Below are positions 1-9,692 of a stretch of 44,802 nt of DNA, one piece after another. The position numbers were made by a program, and so were the translations under genes. The stretch is taken from NCBI GenBank assembly GCA_018385275.1, contig JAHAZM010000061.1, positions 1-44,802 on the forward strand. The letters are read 5' to 3'. Origin of the DNA: Eubacteriales bacterium. Lineage in GTDB: Bacteria; Bacillota; Clostridia; Christensenellales; MB2-83. Positions within the stretch are counted from its first letter, which is position 1. Each line of letters begins with the position of its first letter. The notes under the pieces were generated by a model. It was not told the origin of the DNA, made no database searches, and was given only the letters and a program-made list of their open reading frames with translations.

Positions 1-1
1 G

Positions 2-442
2 GACGTGTCGGCGTCCGCGCTGGGGATGGCGCGTTTTCACGCCCGCCTCAACGGTCTGGAGGAGCGCATGGATTTTATCTGCGCCGACGTGTTCGATCTT
101 CTGCCGGCATTGTGCGAAAAACGCGAGCATTACGACATGGTCATCCTGGATCCCCCGGCGTTTACCAAAAGCCGCCGCACGGTTTCCGGCGCGGAACGGG
201 GCTATAAGGAGATCAATTTCCGCGCGATGAAACTGCTGAAGCGGGGCGGGTATCTGGCGACTTGTTCGTGCTCGCATTTTATGGAAAACGAGCTTTTCGT
301 ACGGATGCTGAAGGAAGCTGCTCATGACGCCGGAGTAGAACTCAAACTCGCGGAGATGCGCCGACAGGCTCCGGATCACCCGGTCTTGCTCCACGTCCCC
401 GAAACGGATTATCTGAAATTCTATATTTTTCAATTGGTTTAG
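2..442 (+). CDS. RlmI-like class I SAM-dependent rRNA (cytosine-C5) methyltransferase, C-terminal part (5' truncated by window)
   Basis: The open frame reaches the left edge of the window (an in-frame GAC precedes the GTG used by the ORF track), so this is the C-terminal part of a longer gene. What is seen: DPPAF about 49-53 residues into the track ORF, preceded by a hydrophobic strand (YDMVIL), and a later SCS motif after KRGGYLATC. These match the catalytic region of the RlmI/RlmK (YccW/YwbD) family, which normally has an N-terminal PUA domain, lost here beyond the edge. Family knowledge: these cytosolic enzymes methylate cytosine C5 in 23S rRNA with S-adenosylmethionine. The exact rRNA target cannot be read from this fragment. 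A terminator hairpin follows the stop codon, so the gene ends a transcription unit. Confidence 0.85.
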   Translation, partial: DVSASALGMARFHARLNGLEERMDFICADVFDLLPALCEKREHYDMVILDPPAFTKSRRTVSGAERGYKEINFRAMKLLKRGGYLATCSCSHFMENELFVRMLKEAAHDAGVELKLAEMRRQAPDHPVLLHVPETDYLKFYIFQLV

Positions 443-458
443 AATCGATCACGGCATG

Positions 459-501
459 AAACCGGATCATATGCCTGCTCATATGGTCCGGTTTCCTTTT
501 T
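459..501 (+). terminator. Rho-independent terminator after the rRNA methyltransferase
   Basis: AAACCGGATCATATG (459-473) pairs with CATATGGTCCGGTTT (480-494) with one G-T pair, leaving a 6-nt loop and followed by CCTTTTT. It sits 17 nt after the stop codon. Confidence 0.85.
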
Positions 502-554
502 CTCCGGATTTTACGGCGTTTTTCTGCATATACTTCCAAAAGGGAGGTATTGAT

Positions 555-1019
555 ATGAAAATCAATTGGAAAAAACTCGTTCTCAGCTTACTCATTACCG
601 TCGGCACCGGACTCCTTTCGTCATTTTTGACCCGCGGCAGCATGTCCGTTTACGAAAGCATCAACAGACCGTCGTTTTCACCGCCCGGGATTCTGTTCCC
701 GATCGTATGGTCCATTCTGTTTATTTTGATGGGGATCGCGCTGTATCTGGTCTGGAATGCGGACAGCGACCGGAAAGCGCCGGCGCTTGCCGCGTTCGGC
801 GTACAGCTCGTCCTGAACTTCATCTGGTCGCTGATCTTTTTCAACGCGCGTGATTTTACGCTGGCGTTCGTATGGATCCTGATCCTGCTGGCGGCGATCA
901 TCGTCAGCACGTTCCTGCAGTCCAAAGTCAGCAAAGCCTCGGCCTGGCTCATGGTCCCGTATATCCTGTGGGTGGCCTTCGCCTCGATCCTGACCGGCGC
1001 GATCCGAGCCATGAACTGA
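555..1019 (+). CDS. TspO/MBR family membrane protein (tryptophan-rich sensory protein)
   Basis: I start this gene at the ATG at 555, 8 nt after GGGAGG, giving 154 aa; the upstream ATG at 456 in the track lies inside the preceding terminator. The protein has five hydrophobic segments, starting with a helix at about residues 5-24. It carries the family hallmarks: a SFSPPGILFPIVW stretch after the first loop, repeated aromatic/Trp positions in the following helices (FIWSLIFF, FVWILIL) and a final LMVPYILWVAFASIL helix. Family knowledge: TspO/MBR proteins bind porphyrins, haem intermediates and other hydrophobic ligands and are linked to stress responses. The physiological ligand in Clostridia is not settled. 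It stands alone between a terminator upstream and a promoter for the next gene downstream. Confidence 0.9.
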   Translation: MKINWKKLVLSLLITVGTGLLSSFLTRGSMSVYESINRPSFSPPGILFPIVWSILFILMGIALYLVWNADSDRKAPALAAFGVQLVLNFIWSLIFFNARDFTLAFVWILILLAAIIVSTFLQSKVSKASAWLMVPYILWVAFASILTGAIRAMN

Positions 1020-1023
1020 CGTC

Positions 1024-1052
1024 TTGACCGGCGCATCCGACGGCGTTATAAT
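1024..1052 (+). promoter_or_regulatory. Sigma-A-type promoter for the DUF6483-like gene
   Basis: TTGACC (1024-1029), a 17-bp spacer, then TATAAT (1047-1052); the gene start at 1084 lies 32 bp downstream. Confidence 0.8.
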
Positions 1053-1083
1053 AAGATGAAAACGCCGAAAAGGAGTGGGACGC

Positions 1084-1497
1084 ATGATTTATCAGAAAGA
1101 CTGGTTTATGCGTCAGATCGCCGTCGTGATCGAAGCGATCGGTCAGACTGTGTTCCGCAGAGAAAAGATCGAATATCCCGAACGGGCCGGCGAGCAGACC
1201 GCCGGGGATCTGCTGCACAGAAAACTGCTCGGTCTGCTGGAGGAGGGAAAGATCTGCGAGGCGGAGGACCTTCTTTTTGAAAAACTGGACGAGCGGGATC
1301 CGCAGATGCTGGAGGCGGCGGTGGATTTTTACCGGACGCTGAATCTGATGGACGACGAAGCGCTGGAACGGCAGGATTTTTCCCGCCGCGAGATCGCGGA
1401 CGGTTTGGGCGAGGTGCTGGCGCGCTTTGAATTGCGGGAGTACGGCTTCGCCCTCGATACGATTCAGCTGGAATGGGAAAACGCGTCGGTCGATTGA
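1084..1497 (+). CDS. Small soluble helical protein, DUF6483-like
   Basis: The ATG at 1084 follows AAAGGAG by 9 nt, so I prefer it to the GTG at 1075, which overlaps the ribosome binding site; this gives 137 aa. The protein is charged and almost wholly helical in composition, with no signal peptide and no membrane segment. It opens with a MIYQKDWFMRQI segment typical of the DUF6483 family, and the middle (residues about 45-90) looks like a pair of TPR-like helices (LLHRKLLGLLEEGKICEAED). No catalytic motif is visible and I do not assign a function. It has its own promoter and terminator, so it is monocistronic. The family assignment comes from recall of the N-terminal motif and should be treated as moderate. 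Confidence 0.7.
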   Translation: MIYQKDWFMRQIAVVIEAIGQTVFRREKIEYPERAGEQTAGDLLHRKLLGLLEEGKICEAEDLLFEKLDERDPQMLEAAVDFYRTLNLMDDEALERQDFSRREIADGLGEVLARFELREYGFALDTIQLEWENASVD

Positions 1498-1507
1498 CCG
1501 AAAGCCT

Positions 1508-1545
1508 ATAAAAAAACACCCGGTCAGGCGACCGGGTGCGTTTTT
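1508..1545. terminator. Bidirectional terminator between the DUF6483-like gene and the PIG-L gene
   Basis: CACCCGGTC (1517-1525), AGGC loop, GACCGGGTG (1530-1538), a perfect 9-bp stem. It is flanked by an A-run on the left (1510-1516) and T5 on the right (1541-1545), so it can serve both converging units. Confidence 0.9.
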
Positions 1546-2365
1546 ATTTTACGGACGAGATCGTCCGATGCAGTTCGTCAACGAAGAGCAGGGCCTTTTG
1601 ACAGATGAATTCTTCAATATCCAGCGCAGGATCGAGCAGCAGCGGCATGAGGTCCATCCCCACGCAAAGAGCCTGCGCCGTATCGACGGCATGAGATTCG
1701 GCGAACGTGGCGTTGGCTACCCGGCGTCCGACCGACGCCCGGTCGTAGCGCTTCCCGCCGGCGATCTGCGACTCAAAGACCGCGACCAGCTTTTCTCCCA
1801 ACTCCGCGGCCTTGCTCACGTCGAAACGCATCTTCAGTTCGTCGTTGAGCCAGTCCAGGTCGCGCCATCCCTCGCAGCCGCAGAAAGTCTCCGGCTTATA
1901 CTTCAGCGCGCGCAGCGCCTGTACCGTTTTGACCGCCGTACCGACGTGAGTAGGATGCTTGTCGGCCAGATTATGGGTGAAAATATGCGCGGGCTTCGCG
2001 TCCTCGATGATTCGCGCGATCGCGTCGATCGCGGCCGCGTTGCCGGGCGCTTTGATCTGCGCGCTGGTGAAATCCAGGAAGACCTGCGCGTTGTAGCGGC
2101 CGATATCCGCGGCTTTTATTTGCTCGGCGCGGCGGATGCGGACCATTTCCTCGTCGGTCACGTCGGCAAAAGCGCCCGCGCGCGGACAGCCGGCTCCGTC
2201 GGTCGCGACGACGCCGGTAAAATACAGGTCGGCCTCGCCGCAGCACATGGCGATAGGAGGAAAAATATTGAGCTCCAGATCGTCTTCATGCGCGGCAATG
2301 GCTAAATGCGTGGTACGTTTCAGGGCGACGGCCGATTCCGTACCGTCCGGGATGTAGATGTACAT
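1544..2365 (-). CDS. PIG-L (LmbE-like) family N-deacetylase
   Basis: 273 aa; the ATG at 2365 is preceded by GAGGAG. The family's zinc motif is present as AHEDDLE at about residue 25, where most members have AHPDD, and the second zinc ligand region is HNLADKHPTHV near residue 130. Both fit the PIG-L/LmbE fold, which hydrolyses N-acetyl groups from GlcNAc-containing substrates such as GlcNAc-inositol or diacetylchitobiose. No signal peptide, so cytosolic. It is the last gene of a minus-strand unit, 10 bp after an N-acetylhexosamine kinase-like gene. That pairing suggests salvage of an N-acetylated amino sugar, but this is inference; the substrate cannot be read from sequence. The Pro-to-Glu change in the first motif is unusual but leaves the Asp ligands intact. 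Confidence 0.85.
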   Translation of the reverse strand: MYIYIPDGTESAVALKRTTHLAIAAHEDDLELNIFPPIAMCCGEADLYFTGVVATDGAGCPRAGAFADVTDEEMVRIRRAEQIKAADIGRYNAQVFLDFTSAQIKAPGNAAAIDAIARIIEDAKPAHIFTHNLADKHPTHVGTAVKTVQALRALKYKPETFCGCEGWRDLDWLNDELKMRFDVSKAAELGEKLVAVFESQIAGGKRYDRASVGRRVANATFAESHAVDTAQALCVGMDLMPLLLDPALDIEEFICQKALLFVDELHRTISSVK

Positions 2366-2375
2366 AGCGATCTCC

Positions 2376-3455
2376 TCAGAGCGATTTGACGATACGATCC
2401 ATTTCCGACAAAGCGTGCTCGATCCGGTCGGCGAACGTCAGCTGAGCCCGCGCGCGGATCAGGTTATGCTCGGGATAATGGATATGGAAATAGGTGTCTC
2501 CGGCCAGATAATCGGTCAGGAACCTGACGCCGGTTTCATAAGTCAGCAGGAACGCCGAAAAGGACAGAAGCTCCCGTTCCGAAGGCGTGATGCTCGCGCG
2601 GCAGCTATCGAGAAAACCGGAAACGAAATAGCGGAACAGATCGAGATCGAGCTGGATCTTTTCGAGCGCTTTTTCATCTTCTGCTGCGGTGTTGGCGCCG
2701 AAACGCAGCGCGTCGCCGACGTCGTAGAGCAGACTGCCCGGCATCACGGTATCCAGATCGATCACACAAACGGCTTTGTTGGTCTTGGGGTCGATCAGGA
2801 TATTGTTGTATTTCGTATCGTTGTGCGTGACGCGCAAAGGCAGCTCCCCGCGGGCGAGCATCGTTGCGACCACGGCGGCTTTTTCGCGCCTTTTGTCGAT
2901 CCAACCGATCAGGTCGCGCGCTTCGCGGACGCGGTTTTTGACGTCGGCGTCGACGGCACGGTCCAAAGCCTCGAGTCTGCGGGGCGTATTGTGAAAATCC
3001 GGGATGATCTCCGTCAGCTCGGAGGCCGGAAAATCGGACAGATCGTTCTGAAAAATGCCGAACGCACGTCCTGCGTTATAGAAATGCTCCGGTTTCTGTA
3101 CTTTGTCGTAGCTGTAAGCGTCGCGGATGCAGATATACATCCGGTAAGCGCCGTCTTCGCATTCATAGAACAGCGCGCCGGACTTTGTCGGAATGATCGT
3201 GAGTGTTTCCCGGGTCGGGTCGCCGCCGCGAGCCCGGATCTTTTCGGACAGGTGCCGTGTGACGCGGTCGATGTTGCCCATCAGCGCCGTCGGATCAAAA
3301 ATCGAGGTGTTGATGCGCTGCAGGATGTAGTCCTGTTTGTCACAGCGGATGAGATAAGTGTCGTTGATATGCCCGTTTCCGTAGGGCTGGATATCCTGTA
3401 CGATTCCGGTAAAACGGAATTGCTCCAGGACTCTTCTCAGATTATCAGCGGTCAT
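2376..3455 (-). CDS. Aminoglycoside-phosphotransferase-fold sugar kinase, NahK-like (N-acetylhexosamine 1-kinase family)
   Basis: 359 aa, a normal length for NahK-type kinases. Seen: a glycine-rich N-lobe (PYGNGHINDTYLI, residues about 25-37), the catalytic Brenner motif HNDTKYNNILID near residue 210 and the metal-binding IDLDTVMPG about 20 residues later. YDVGDALRFGAN follows, a sequence typical of N-acetylhexosamine 1-kinases and of proteins often labelled mucin desulfatase. Family knowledge: NahK phosphorylates GlcNAc/GalNAc at C1 with ATP, feeding host-glycan sugars to nucleotide-sugar metabolism. Context: 17 bp downstream of asnS and 10 bp upstream of a PIG-L deacetylase, clearly one operon. 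Substrate preference is inferred, not shown; a related small-molecule kinase remains possible. Confidence 0.8.
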   Translation of the reverse strand: MTADNLRRVLEQFRFTGIVQDIQPYGNGHINDTYLIRCDKQDYILQRINTSIFDPTALMGNIDRVTRHLSEKIRARGGDPTRETLTIIPTKSGALFYECEDGAYRMYICIRDAYSYDKVQKPEHFYNAGRAFGIFQNDLSDFPASELTEIIPDFHNTPRRLEALDRAVDADVKNRVREARDLIGWIDKRREKAAVVATMLARGELPLRVTHNDTKYNNILIDPKTNKAVCVIDLDTVMPGSLLYDVGDALRFGANTAAEDEKALEKIQLDLDLFRYFVSGFLDSCRASITPSERELLSFSAFLLTYETGVRFLTDYLAGDTYFHIHYPEHNLIRARAQLTFADRIEHALSEMDRIVKSL

Positions 3456-3472
3456 AGGATTCTCCAGTAATC

Positions 3473-4846
<1,374 letters not shown>

Positions 4847-4887
4847 GGAAGAGTCTCCTTTTTTGTTGGATTTTAATGCCGAATATC

Positions 4888-4916
4888 AGTTTAGCACAGG
4901 GTGGGGGGTGCGTCAA
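4888..4916 (-). promoter_or_regulatory. Sigma-A-type promoter for the asnS operon
   Basis: On the minus strand: TTGACG (4916-4911), 17-bp spacer, TAAACT (4893-4888). Confidence 0.7.
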
Positions 4917-4941
4917 CTTGAATATTTTAAAAATATATAAC

Positions 4942-4966
4942 AAAAAAAGTACCTGACGGGTACTTT
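4942..4966 (-). terminator. Terminator of the first solute-binding protein gene
   Basis: On the minus strand AAAGTACC (4966-4959), 5-nt loop, GGTACTTT (4953-4946), then four more T residues. It separates this gene from the asnS promoter. Confidence 0.85.
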
Positions 4967-4986
4967 CTTTGCAAAAATGAAACGAT

Positions 4987-6411
4987 TCACGAGAAGGGGT
5001 TGTAGTAGCTGTCAATAGCGCTCTGCGCGACCGGGGCGATCTCGGACAGATACTCCTGCGGTGTTTTGGCACCGAGCATCACGTCGTAGAAATTCAGATC
5101 CAGGCCGTTGTGGAGCATTTCCAAATTACGCGTGGGGATCACGTTGGTACGCTCGTAGACCCGATCCAGGAAATACCGGCTGCCTTCGTCGAAAATACGG
5201 TTTTCCGCTTCGAGCCAATAGCAGGCGGATTCATCTTCGGGGCTGGAGAACAGGCCGGTGCCGTACAGATAGAACAGATCCGCAACCTTGGCTTCGAATT
5301 CCTTGTCCTGATGATTATAAATGAAATTGCCGCGCGACATGGAGTCGTCGAGATAATACTCGGTCATATTGTTCGCCATGGGGATGCAGAGCACGCCGTA
5401 CGGATCGGCCATCTCGGTGAACCAGGCCCAGGTGCGCTGGAAAACATCGACGTAGAAGCCGAGTTTCCCGTTTATAAAATCGTTGCTGCCCCCGCTGTAG
5501 GCGACGCCCGACGCGCTGTCATACAGAGAACGCGAACCGCCGGTTCGGATCAGCTCGGTGAAGAAATTGAGCGTGTCGATCACACCCTGGTTGAAAGTGA
5601 ACACCAGCTTGCCGTTCTCGTCGTTTTTGAGCACGTTGGTGCCGGCCGAAACCATGAAAGCGGTGACCCAGTCGATGCCGAGCGCGTGACATCCGTAGAT
5701 GTCCGGGAGATCGTCGTGGTTCAGATCCACTGTGATTTTATTGGCGGCTTCGGCAAACTTGCTCCAGTTCCATTCCTTTTTTTTCTGGGCGGCGTACAGC
5801 TCGTTTATATCGACGCCGCGGTTTTCCAGAAGCATTTTATTGGCGAACATACAATAGACGTAGTGGTATTTCCACAGCTCCTGGATTTTCGGCGTCAGTC
5901 CGTACTGAACGTCGTTGACGCGCCAGAGCGACTTGGTGCTCGGTTCCCAGCGCGCGTCGTCAAATTTGATCTTATCTTTGTAGGGCTCCAGGGACGAGAA
6001 GACGCCGGCATTGATCAGGGAGACGAACTGGTGACTCATGATGCTGCTGGCGATGTCCGCGATCGGAAGTCCGACCAGAGCCGAGGTATCCAGCTCAGGC
6101 TGTCCGGCGGGCGCCCATTTGATGGTGCAGTTGTAGCGCGATTGGATCTGATCGATCAGAGCGTAAGTACGGGCAAAATCTTCCCGCTGTTCATAGTGCG
6201 CGTGATATGATGCGATCGTAAAAGTCGCTCCGCCGAAATCATACGCGTCGTTTTCCGGCAGATCGAACGTATAATCATCCGGATTATATGCCTGCGCCGT
6301 CTTTGTCGGAGCCGCGGTGGGCGGGACCGTTACGGCGGGCTGGCAGCTGACGAGAAACAGCACAATCAACAAAACAGTTATGAAAATCAAGCATTTGTTT
6401 TTCAATTTCAT
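4987..6411 (-). CDS. Lipoprotein extracellular solute-binding protein, paralog 1 of 4
   Basis: 474 aa from the ATG at 6411 (RBS-like AGGCAGGT just upstream); the track start at 6435 adds eight residues before the Lys-rich signal peptide and is less likely. A lipoprotein signal peptide ends in the lipobox LVSC, followed by a Pro/Thr-rich linker (PTAAPTKTAQ) and a mature domain resembling family 1 extracellular solute-binding proteins. An Asp-rich loop DLNHDDLPDIYG is like the calcium loops in several sugar-binding proteins. Expected to sit on the outer face of the membrane as the receptor of an ABC importer; the ligand is unknown. It is the most divergent copy: the middle (KIQELWKYHYVYCMF) differs from paralogs 2 and 3 but resembles paralog 4. 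No permease or ATPase gene is nearby. Confidence 0.85.
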   Translation of the reverse strand: MKLKNKCLIFITVLLIVLFLVSCQPAVTVPPTAAPTKTAQAYNPDDYTFDLPENDAYDFGGATFTIASYHAHYEQREDFARTYALIDQIQSRYNCTIKWAPAGQPELDTSALVGLPIADIASSIMSHQFVSLINAGVFSSLEPYKDKIKFDDARWEPSTKSLWRVNDVQYGLTPKIQELWKYHYVYCMFANKMLLENRGVDINELYAAQKKKEWNWSKFAEAANKITVDLNHDDLPDIYGCHALGIDWVTAFMVSAGTNVLKNDENGKLVFTFNQGVIDTLNFFTELIRTGGSRSLYDSASGVAYSGGSNDFINGKLGFYVDVFQRTWAWFTEMADPYGVLCIPMANNMTEYYLDDSMSRGNFIYNHQDKEFEAKVADLFYLYGTGLFSSPEDESACYWLEAENRIFDEGSRYFLDRVYERTNVIPTRNLEMLHNGLDLNFYDVMLGAKTPQEYLSEIAPVAQSAIDSYYNPFS

Positions 6412-6433
6412 TACCTGCCTTTCAATTCTAAGC

Positions 6434-6457
6434 ATATCATAAGAAAGAAATAGGAAA
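6434..6457 (-). promoter_or_regulatory. Conserved upstream block shared with the paralog 3 gene
   Basis: On the plus strand ATATCATAAGAAAGAAATAGGAAA, closely matching 9693-9715 upstream of paralog 3. It lies 23 bp upstream of the start codon. It may be a shared operator or promoter part, but I see no convincing -35/-10 pair, so the role is open. Confidence 0.4.
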
Positions 6458-6552
6458 CGGATGAAATCGTTAAAATTCTGTTAAACATATTTTACCATAA
6501 ACGTCGTTAAGAAAATAGGTTTTTTTCACCAAAAAACAGGAGAAAACTGAGT

Positions 6553-6586
6553 AAAAATAAAAGCGGCCCGTTTGATCGGGCCGCTT
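6553..6586 (-). terminator. Terminator of solute-binding protein gene 2
   Basis: Minus strand: AAGCGGCCCG (6586-6577), 6-nt loop, CGGGCCGCTT (6570-6561), then TTATTTTTA. Confidence 0.93.
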
Positions 6587-6600
6587 AGGCGTTGACGGGA

Positions 6601-8025
6601 TTATTTTGAGAAATCGTAGTAGCTGTCGATCATGCTTTGCGAGAGAGGAGCGATCTCGGACAGATACTCCTGCGGCGTCTTCGTTCCGCTCAGCACGTCG
6701 ATGATGTCGAACTGAAGACCGTTGGCGATCAGCTCGTTGTTGCGGGTGGCGACCACATTGGTGTGTTCAAAAACCCTGTCCAGCAGATACCGGCTGCCTT
6801 CGTCATAGATCCGGTTTTCCGCTTCAAGCCAGTAGCATTCGGCTTCGTCCTCCGGGCTGGAATAGAGGCAGGTGCCGAACAGATAGAACAGATCGGCAAC
6901 GTCGGACTCGAATTCTTTGTCGGAGTGATAGTAGATCGTGATGCCGTCATAGATAGTGTCGTTGAAATAATACTCGGATTGACCGTCGGCCAGCGGAATA
7001 CAGAGCACGCCGTACGGATCGGACATTGAATGAGCGAAAATCGCCCACGTTCTCTGAAAGACTTCAACGTGGAATCCGAGCGTGCCGCTCATGAAATCGG
7101 AGGTAGGATCGGAATACATGATGCCGTTCGGATCAAGCACGAATCGCGAAGCGCCGCTCCTGACCAGATTAGCCAGGAAGGTCAGCGTGTCGAGCACGCC
7201 CTGGTCGTACGTAAAGTACATTTTACCGCCTTCGTCGGTTTTGATGATGTTGGTTCCGGCGGAAACCAGGAACGAAGTGATCCATTCGTTGCCGGCGGCC
7301 TGACAGCCGTAGACGTCCGGGATATCGTCATGGTTCAGATCGGCCGTGATTTTTTGAGCGGTCTCGGCAAATTTCGCCCATGTCCATTCTTTACGCGCCT
7401 GAGCGGCGTATAATTCGTTGATGTCAATGTTACGCGCCTCGAACACGGCCTTGTTGGCATACATGGCGTCTATCGAGGCATATTTATGCAGCTCCTGGAT
7501 CTTGCGCGTCAGGCCCCACTGAACGCCGTTGATGTTCCACAGATAATTCATACTCGTTTCCCAGCGCGGATCGTTGAATTTGATCTTATCTTCATATTTA
7601 TTGAGATCGGAAAAGATGCCGGCGCTGGCCATCGGTACGATCTGGTGACACATGATGTTGTTGCCGATGTCTGCGATGGGGTTTCCGACGAGGGCGGACG
7701 CGTCGATTTCTGCCTGACGGGACGGATAGACCCAAGCGATCGTGCAGTTATAGCGCGATTGGATCTCGTCGACAAGCGCGTAGGTGCGGGCAAAGTCTTC
7801 CCGTTGCTCGTACATGGCGTGATAAGAAGAAATCACAAACTTTTTCCCGCCGAAATCATAAGCACCCGCTTCCGGCAGATCGAACGTATAATCATCCGGA
7901 TTATATGCCTGCGCCGTCTTCGTCGGAGCCGCGGTTGGTGTCGGCGTGGTCGCGGCGGGCTGGCAGCTGACGAGAAAAAGCATGGAAAGAAGCAATGAAA
8001 CCAGCAGAATGATCCTTTTTTTCAT
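6601..8025 (-). CDS. Lipoprotein extracellular solute-binding protein, paralog 2 of 4
   Basis: 474 aa; the ATG at 8025 follows AAGGAG by 9 nt. Lys-rich N-terminus, hydrophobic stretch and lipobox LVSC, then a PTAAPTKT linker and the same mature fold as the neighbouring copies. The Asp-rich DLNHDDIPDVYG loop is kept. The linker-encoding DNA is nearly identical to that of paralog 1 over roughly 60 bp, with very few differences. The middle of the mature domain carries the ETSMNYLW / KIQELHKYAS version shared with paralog 3. It has a well-formed promoter and a strong terminator of its own, so it is expressed independently. Role: surface receptor for a small solute, probably a carbohydrate, delivered to a permease encoded elsewhere. 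Ligand unknown. Confidence 0.85.
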   Translation of the reverse strand: MKKRIILLVSLLLSMLFLVSCQPAATTPTPTAAPTKTAQAYNPDDYTFDLPEAGAYDFGGKKFVISSYHAMYEQREDFARTYALVDEIQSRYNCTIAWVYPSRQAEIDASALVGNPIADIGNNIMCHQIVPMASAGIFSDLNKYEDKIKFNDPRWETSMNYLWNINGVQWGLTRKIQELHKYASIDAMYANKAVFEARNIDINELYAAQARKEWTWAKFAETAQKITADLNHDDIPDVYGCQAAGNEWITSFLVSAGTNIIKTDEGGKMYFTYDQGVLDTLTFLANLVRSGASRFVLDPNGIMYSDPTSDFMSGTLGFHVEVFQRTWAIFAHSMSDPYGVLCIPLADGQSEYYFNDTIYDGITIYYHSDKEFESDVADLFYLFGTCLYSSPEDEAECYWLEAENRIYDEGSRYLLDRVFEHTNVVATRNNELIANGLQFDIIDVLSGTKTPQEYLSEIAPLSQSMIDSYYDFSK

Positions 8026-8077
8026 GAGGATTCTTCTCCTTTTTATTCTTTATGGCGTGATTGCCGTATCTATATTT

Positions 8078-8106
8078 ATTTTATCAAGAGGATCTTCTGT
8101 TTTCAA
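8078..8106 (-). promoter_or_regulatory. Sigma-A-type promoter of solute-binding protein gene 2
   Basis: Minus strand: TTGAAA (8106-8101), 17-bp spacer, TAAAAT (8083-8078). Just upstream, TTTCTATT occurs twice about 20 bp apart. Confidence 0.75.
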
Positions 8107-8184
8107 TAGAAAATCTATCGTTATAATAGAAATTTTGTCTTTTTCGATCACGCCGCTGCGCATCCTGCCGGTTTTTTTGATGCG

Positions 8185-8214
8185 AAAAAGCCCGGCCTCG
8201 CGTCGGACCGGGCT
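8185..8214 (-). terminator. Terminator of solute-binding protein gene 3
   Basis: Minus strand: AGCCCGG (8214-8208) pairs with CCGGGCT (8195-8189), followed by TTTTC. It lies 20 bp after the stop codon. Confidence 0.85.
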
Positions 8215-8234
8215 GTTTGCTTTAAAAGAAAGAA

Positions 8235-9659
8235 TCAGGAGAAGTTGTAGTAATTGTCGATCATGCTTTGTGCGACCGGAGCGATCTCGGACAGATACTC
8301 CTGCGGCGTCTTCGTGCCGCTGAGGACGTCGATGATGTTGAAATTAAGGCCGTTGCCGATCAACTCATAGTTGCGGGTGGGGATCACGTTGGTGCGCTCA
8401 AAAACTCTGTCCAGGAAATACCGGCTGCCTTCATCGTAGATCCGGTTTTCCGCTTCGAGCCAGTAACACTCCGTTTCGTCCTCGGGGCTGGCATACAGGC
8501 AAGTGCCGAATAAATAGAAGAGGTCGGCGACGTCGGATTCAAAATCCTTATCGGCGTGATTATAGATCACGTTGCCGTGATACATCAGGTCGTTGAGATA
8601 ATATTCGGTTTGACCGTCGGCCAGCGGGATGCAGAGCACGCCGTACGGATCGGCCATCGAACTGGCGAAATAATACCAAGTGCGTTGGAAGATCTCGACG
8701 TGGAAACCCAGCGATCCGTTCATGAAATCAGTCACGGCGTCGCCGTAATAGGTGCCGTTTATGTCGACCATGTTGCGGGAAGCGCCGCTCTTGACCAGAT
8801 TGGCGAAGAACGTCAGCGTGTCAAGCACGCCCTGGTCGTACGTAAAGTACATCTTGCCGTTTTCGTCGGTTTTGATGACGTTGGTGCCGGCCGAAACAAA
8901 GAACGAAGTCGTCCAGTCGGTGCCGGAGGCCTGGCAGCCGTAAATATCGGGGATGTCGTCGTGGTTCAGGTCGGCCGTGATCTTCTGAGCGGCCTCGGCA
9001 AACTTGGCCCAGGTCCATTCTTTGTTTTCCTGAGCGGCGTACAGCTCGTCAATATCGACGCCGCGGATCTTAAGCAGCGTCTTGTTGGCAAACAGCGCGT
9101 CGACGGAGGAGTATTTGAACAATTCCTGGATCTTGCGGGACATGCCCCACTGAGATCCGTTGATGTTCCACAGGTAATTCATGCCGGTTTCCCAGCGGGC
9201 GTCGTTGAATTTGATTTTGTCTTCATATTTGTCGAGAGAGGTAAAGATGCCGGCGCTGGCCATCGGGACGATCTGGTGGCACATGATGCCGTTGCCGATA
9301 TCCGCGATGGGGAGGCCGACGAGGGCCGACGCGTCGATCTCGGCCTGCCGGGTCGGATAGATCCATTCGATTGTACAGTTATAGCGCGACTGGATCTCGT
9401 CGACGAGAGCGTACGTGCGGGCAAAGTCTTCTCTCTGCTCATATACGGCGTGATAAGAGGAAATTACGAAATTCTTCCCGCCGAAATCGTACGCGCCCGC
9501 TTCCGGCAGATCGAACGTATACGAGCTCGGGATAATGACGCTGCCCGTTTTGGTCGGCGCGGCGGTAGGCGGTGCGGCGGTGGGATCGGCCGGCTGGCAG
9601 CTCGCCAGGAACAGGGCCGCCATCAGAACCGCGATTAAGATCAGACGTTTATTCTTCAT
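8235..9659 (-). CDS. Lipoprotein extracellular solute-binding protein, paralog 3 of 4
   Basis: 474 aa; the ATG at 9659 follows GGAGGTG. Signal peptide with lipobox LASC, then a linker (PTAAPPTAAPTKTG) and the common mature domain. By eye it is closest to paralog 4: both share the unusual linker, the segment TLLKIRGVDIDELYAAQ and the calcium-like DLNHDDIPDIYG loop. It differs sharply from paralog 4 in the middle (ETGMNYLWNINGSQWGMSRK against EPSTKAQWNINGTQYGLTPK), where it agrees with paralog 2. This patchwork suggests exchange between copies. Own terminator; the upstream region holds a 10-bp direct repeat with 21-bp spacing and a block shared with paralog 1. Presumed membrane-anchored receptor of an ABC importer; ligand unknown. 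Confidence 0.85.
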   Translation of the reverse strand: MKNKRLILIAVLMAALFLASCQPADPTAAPPTAAPTKTGSVIIPSSYTFDLPEAGAYDFGGKNFVISSYHAVYEQREDFARTYALVDEIQSRYNCTIEWIYPTRQAEIDASALVGLPIADIGNGIMCHQIVPMASAGIFTSLDKYEDKIKFNDARWETGMNYLWNINGSQWGMSRKIQELFKYSSVDALFANKTLLKIRGVDIDELYAAQENKEWTWAKFAEAAQKITADLNHDDIPDIYGCQASGTDWTTSFFVSAGTNVIKTDENGKMYFTYDQGVLDTLTFFANLVKSGASRNMVDINGTYYGDAVTDFMNGSLGFHVEIFQRTWYYFASSMADPYGVLCIPLADGQTEYYLNDLMYHGNVIYNHADKDFESDVADLFYLFGTCLYASPEDETECYWLEAENRIYDEGSRYFLDRVFERTNVIPTRNYELIGNGLNFNIIDVLSGTKTPQEYLSEIAPVAQSMIDNYYNFS

Positions 9660-9692
9660 AGGACACCTCCACTGATAGTGTTACCATGCCAA

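Noticed and set aside
1427-3470. Plus-strand ORFs of 292 and 370 aa opposite the PIG-L and NahK-like genes
   Set aside because: Antisense shadows with no domain or start signal; the minus-strand genes carry clear family motifs.
4847-4986. T-box riboswitch before asnS
   Set aside because: Only about 35-40 nt separate the predicted transcription start from the start codon, far too short, and no T-box sequence is present.
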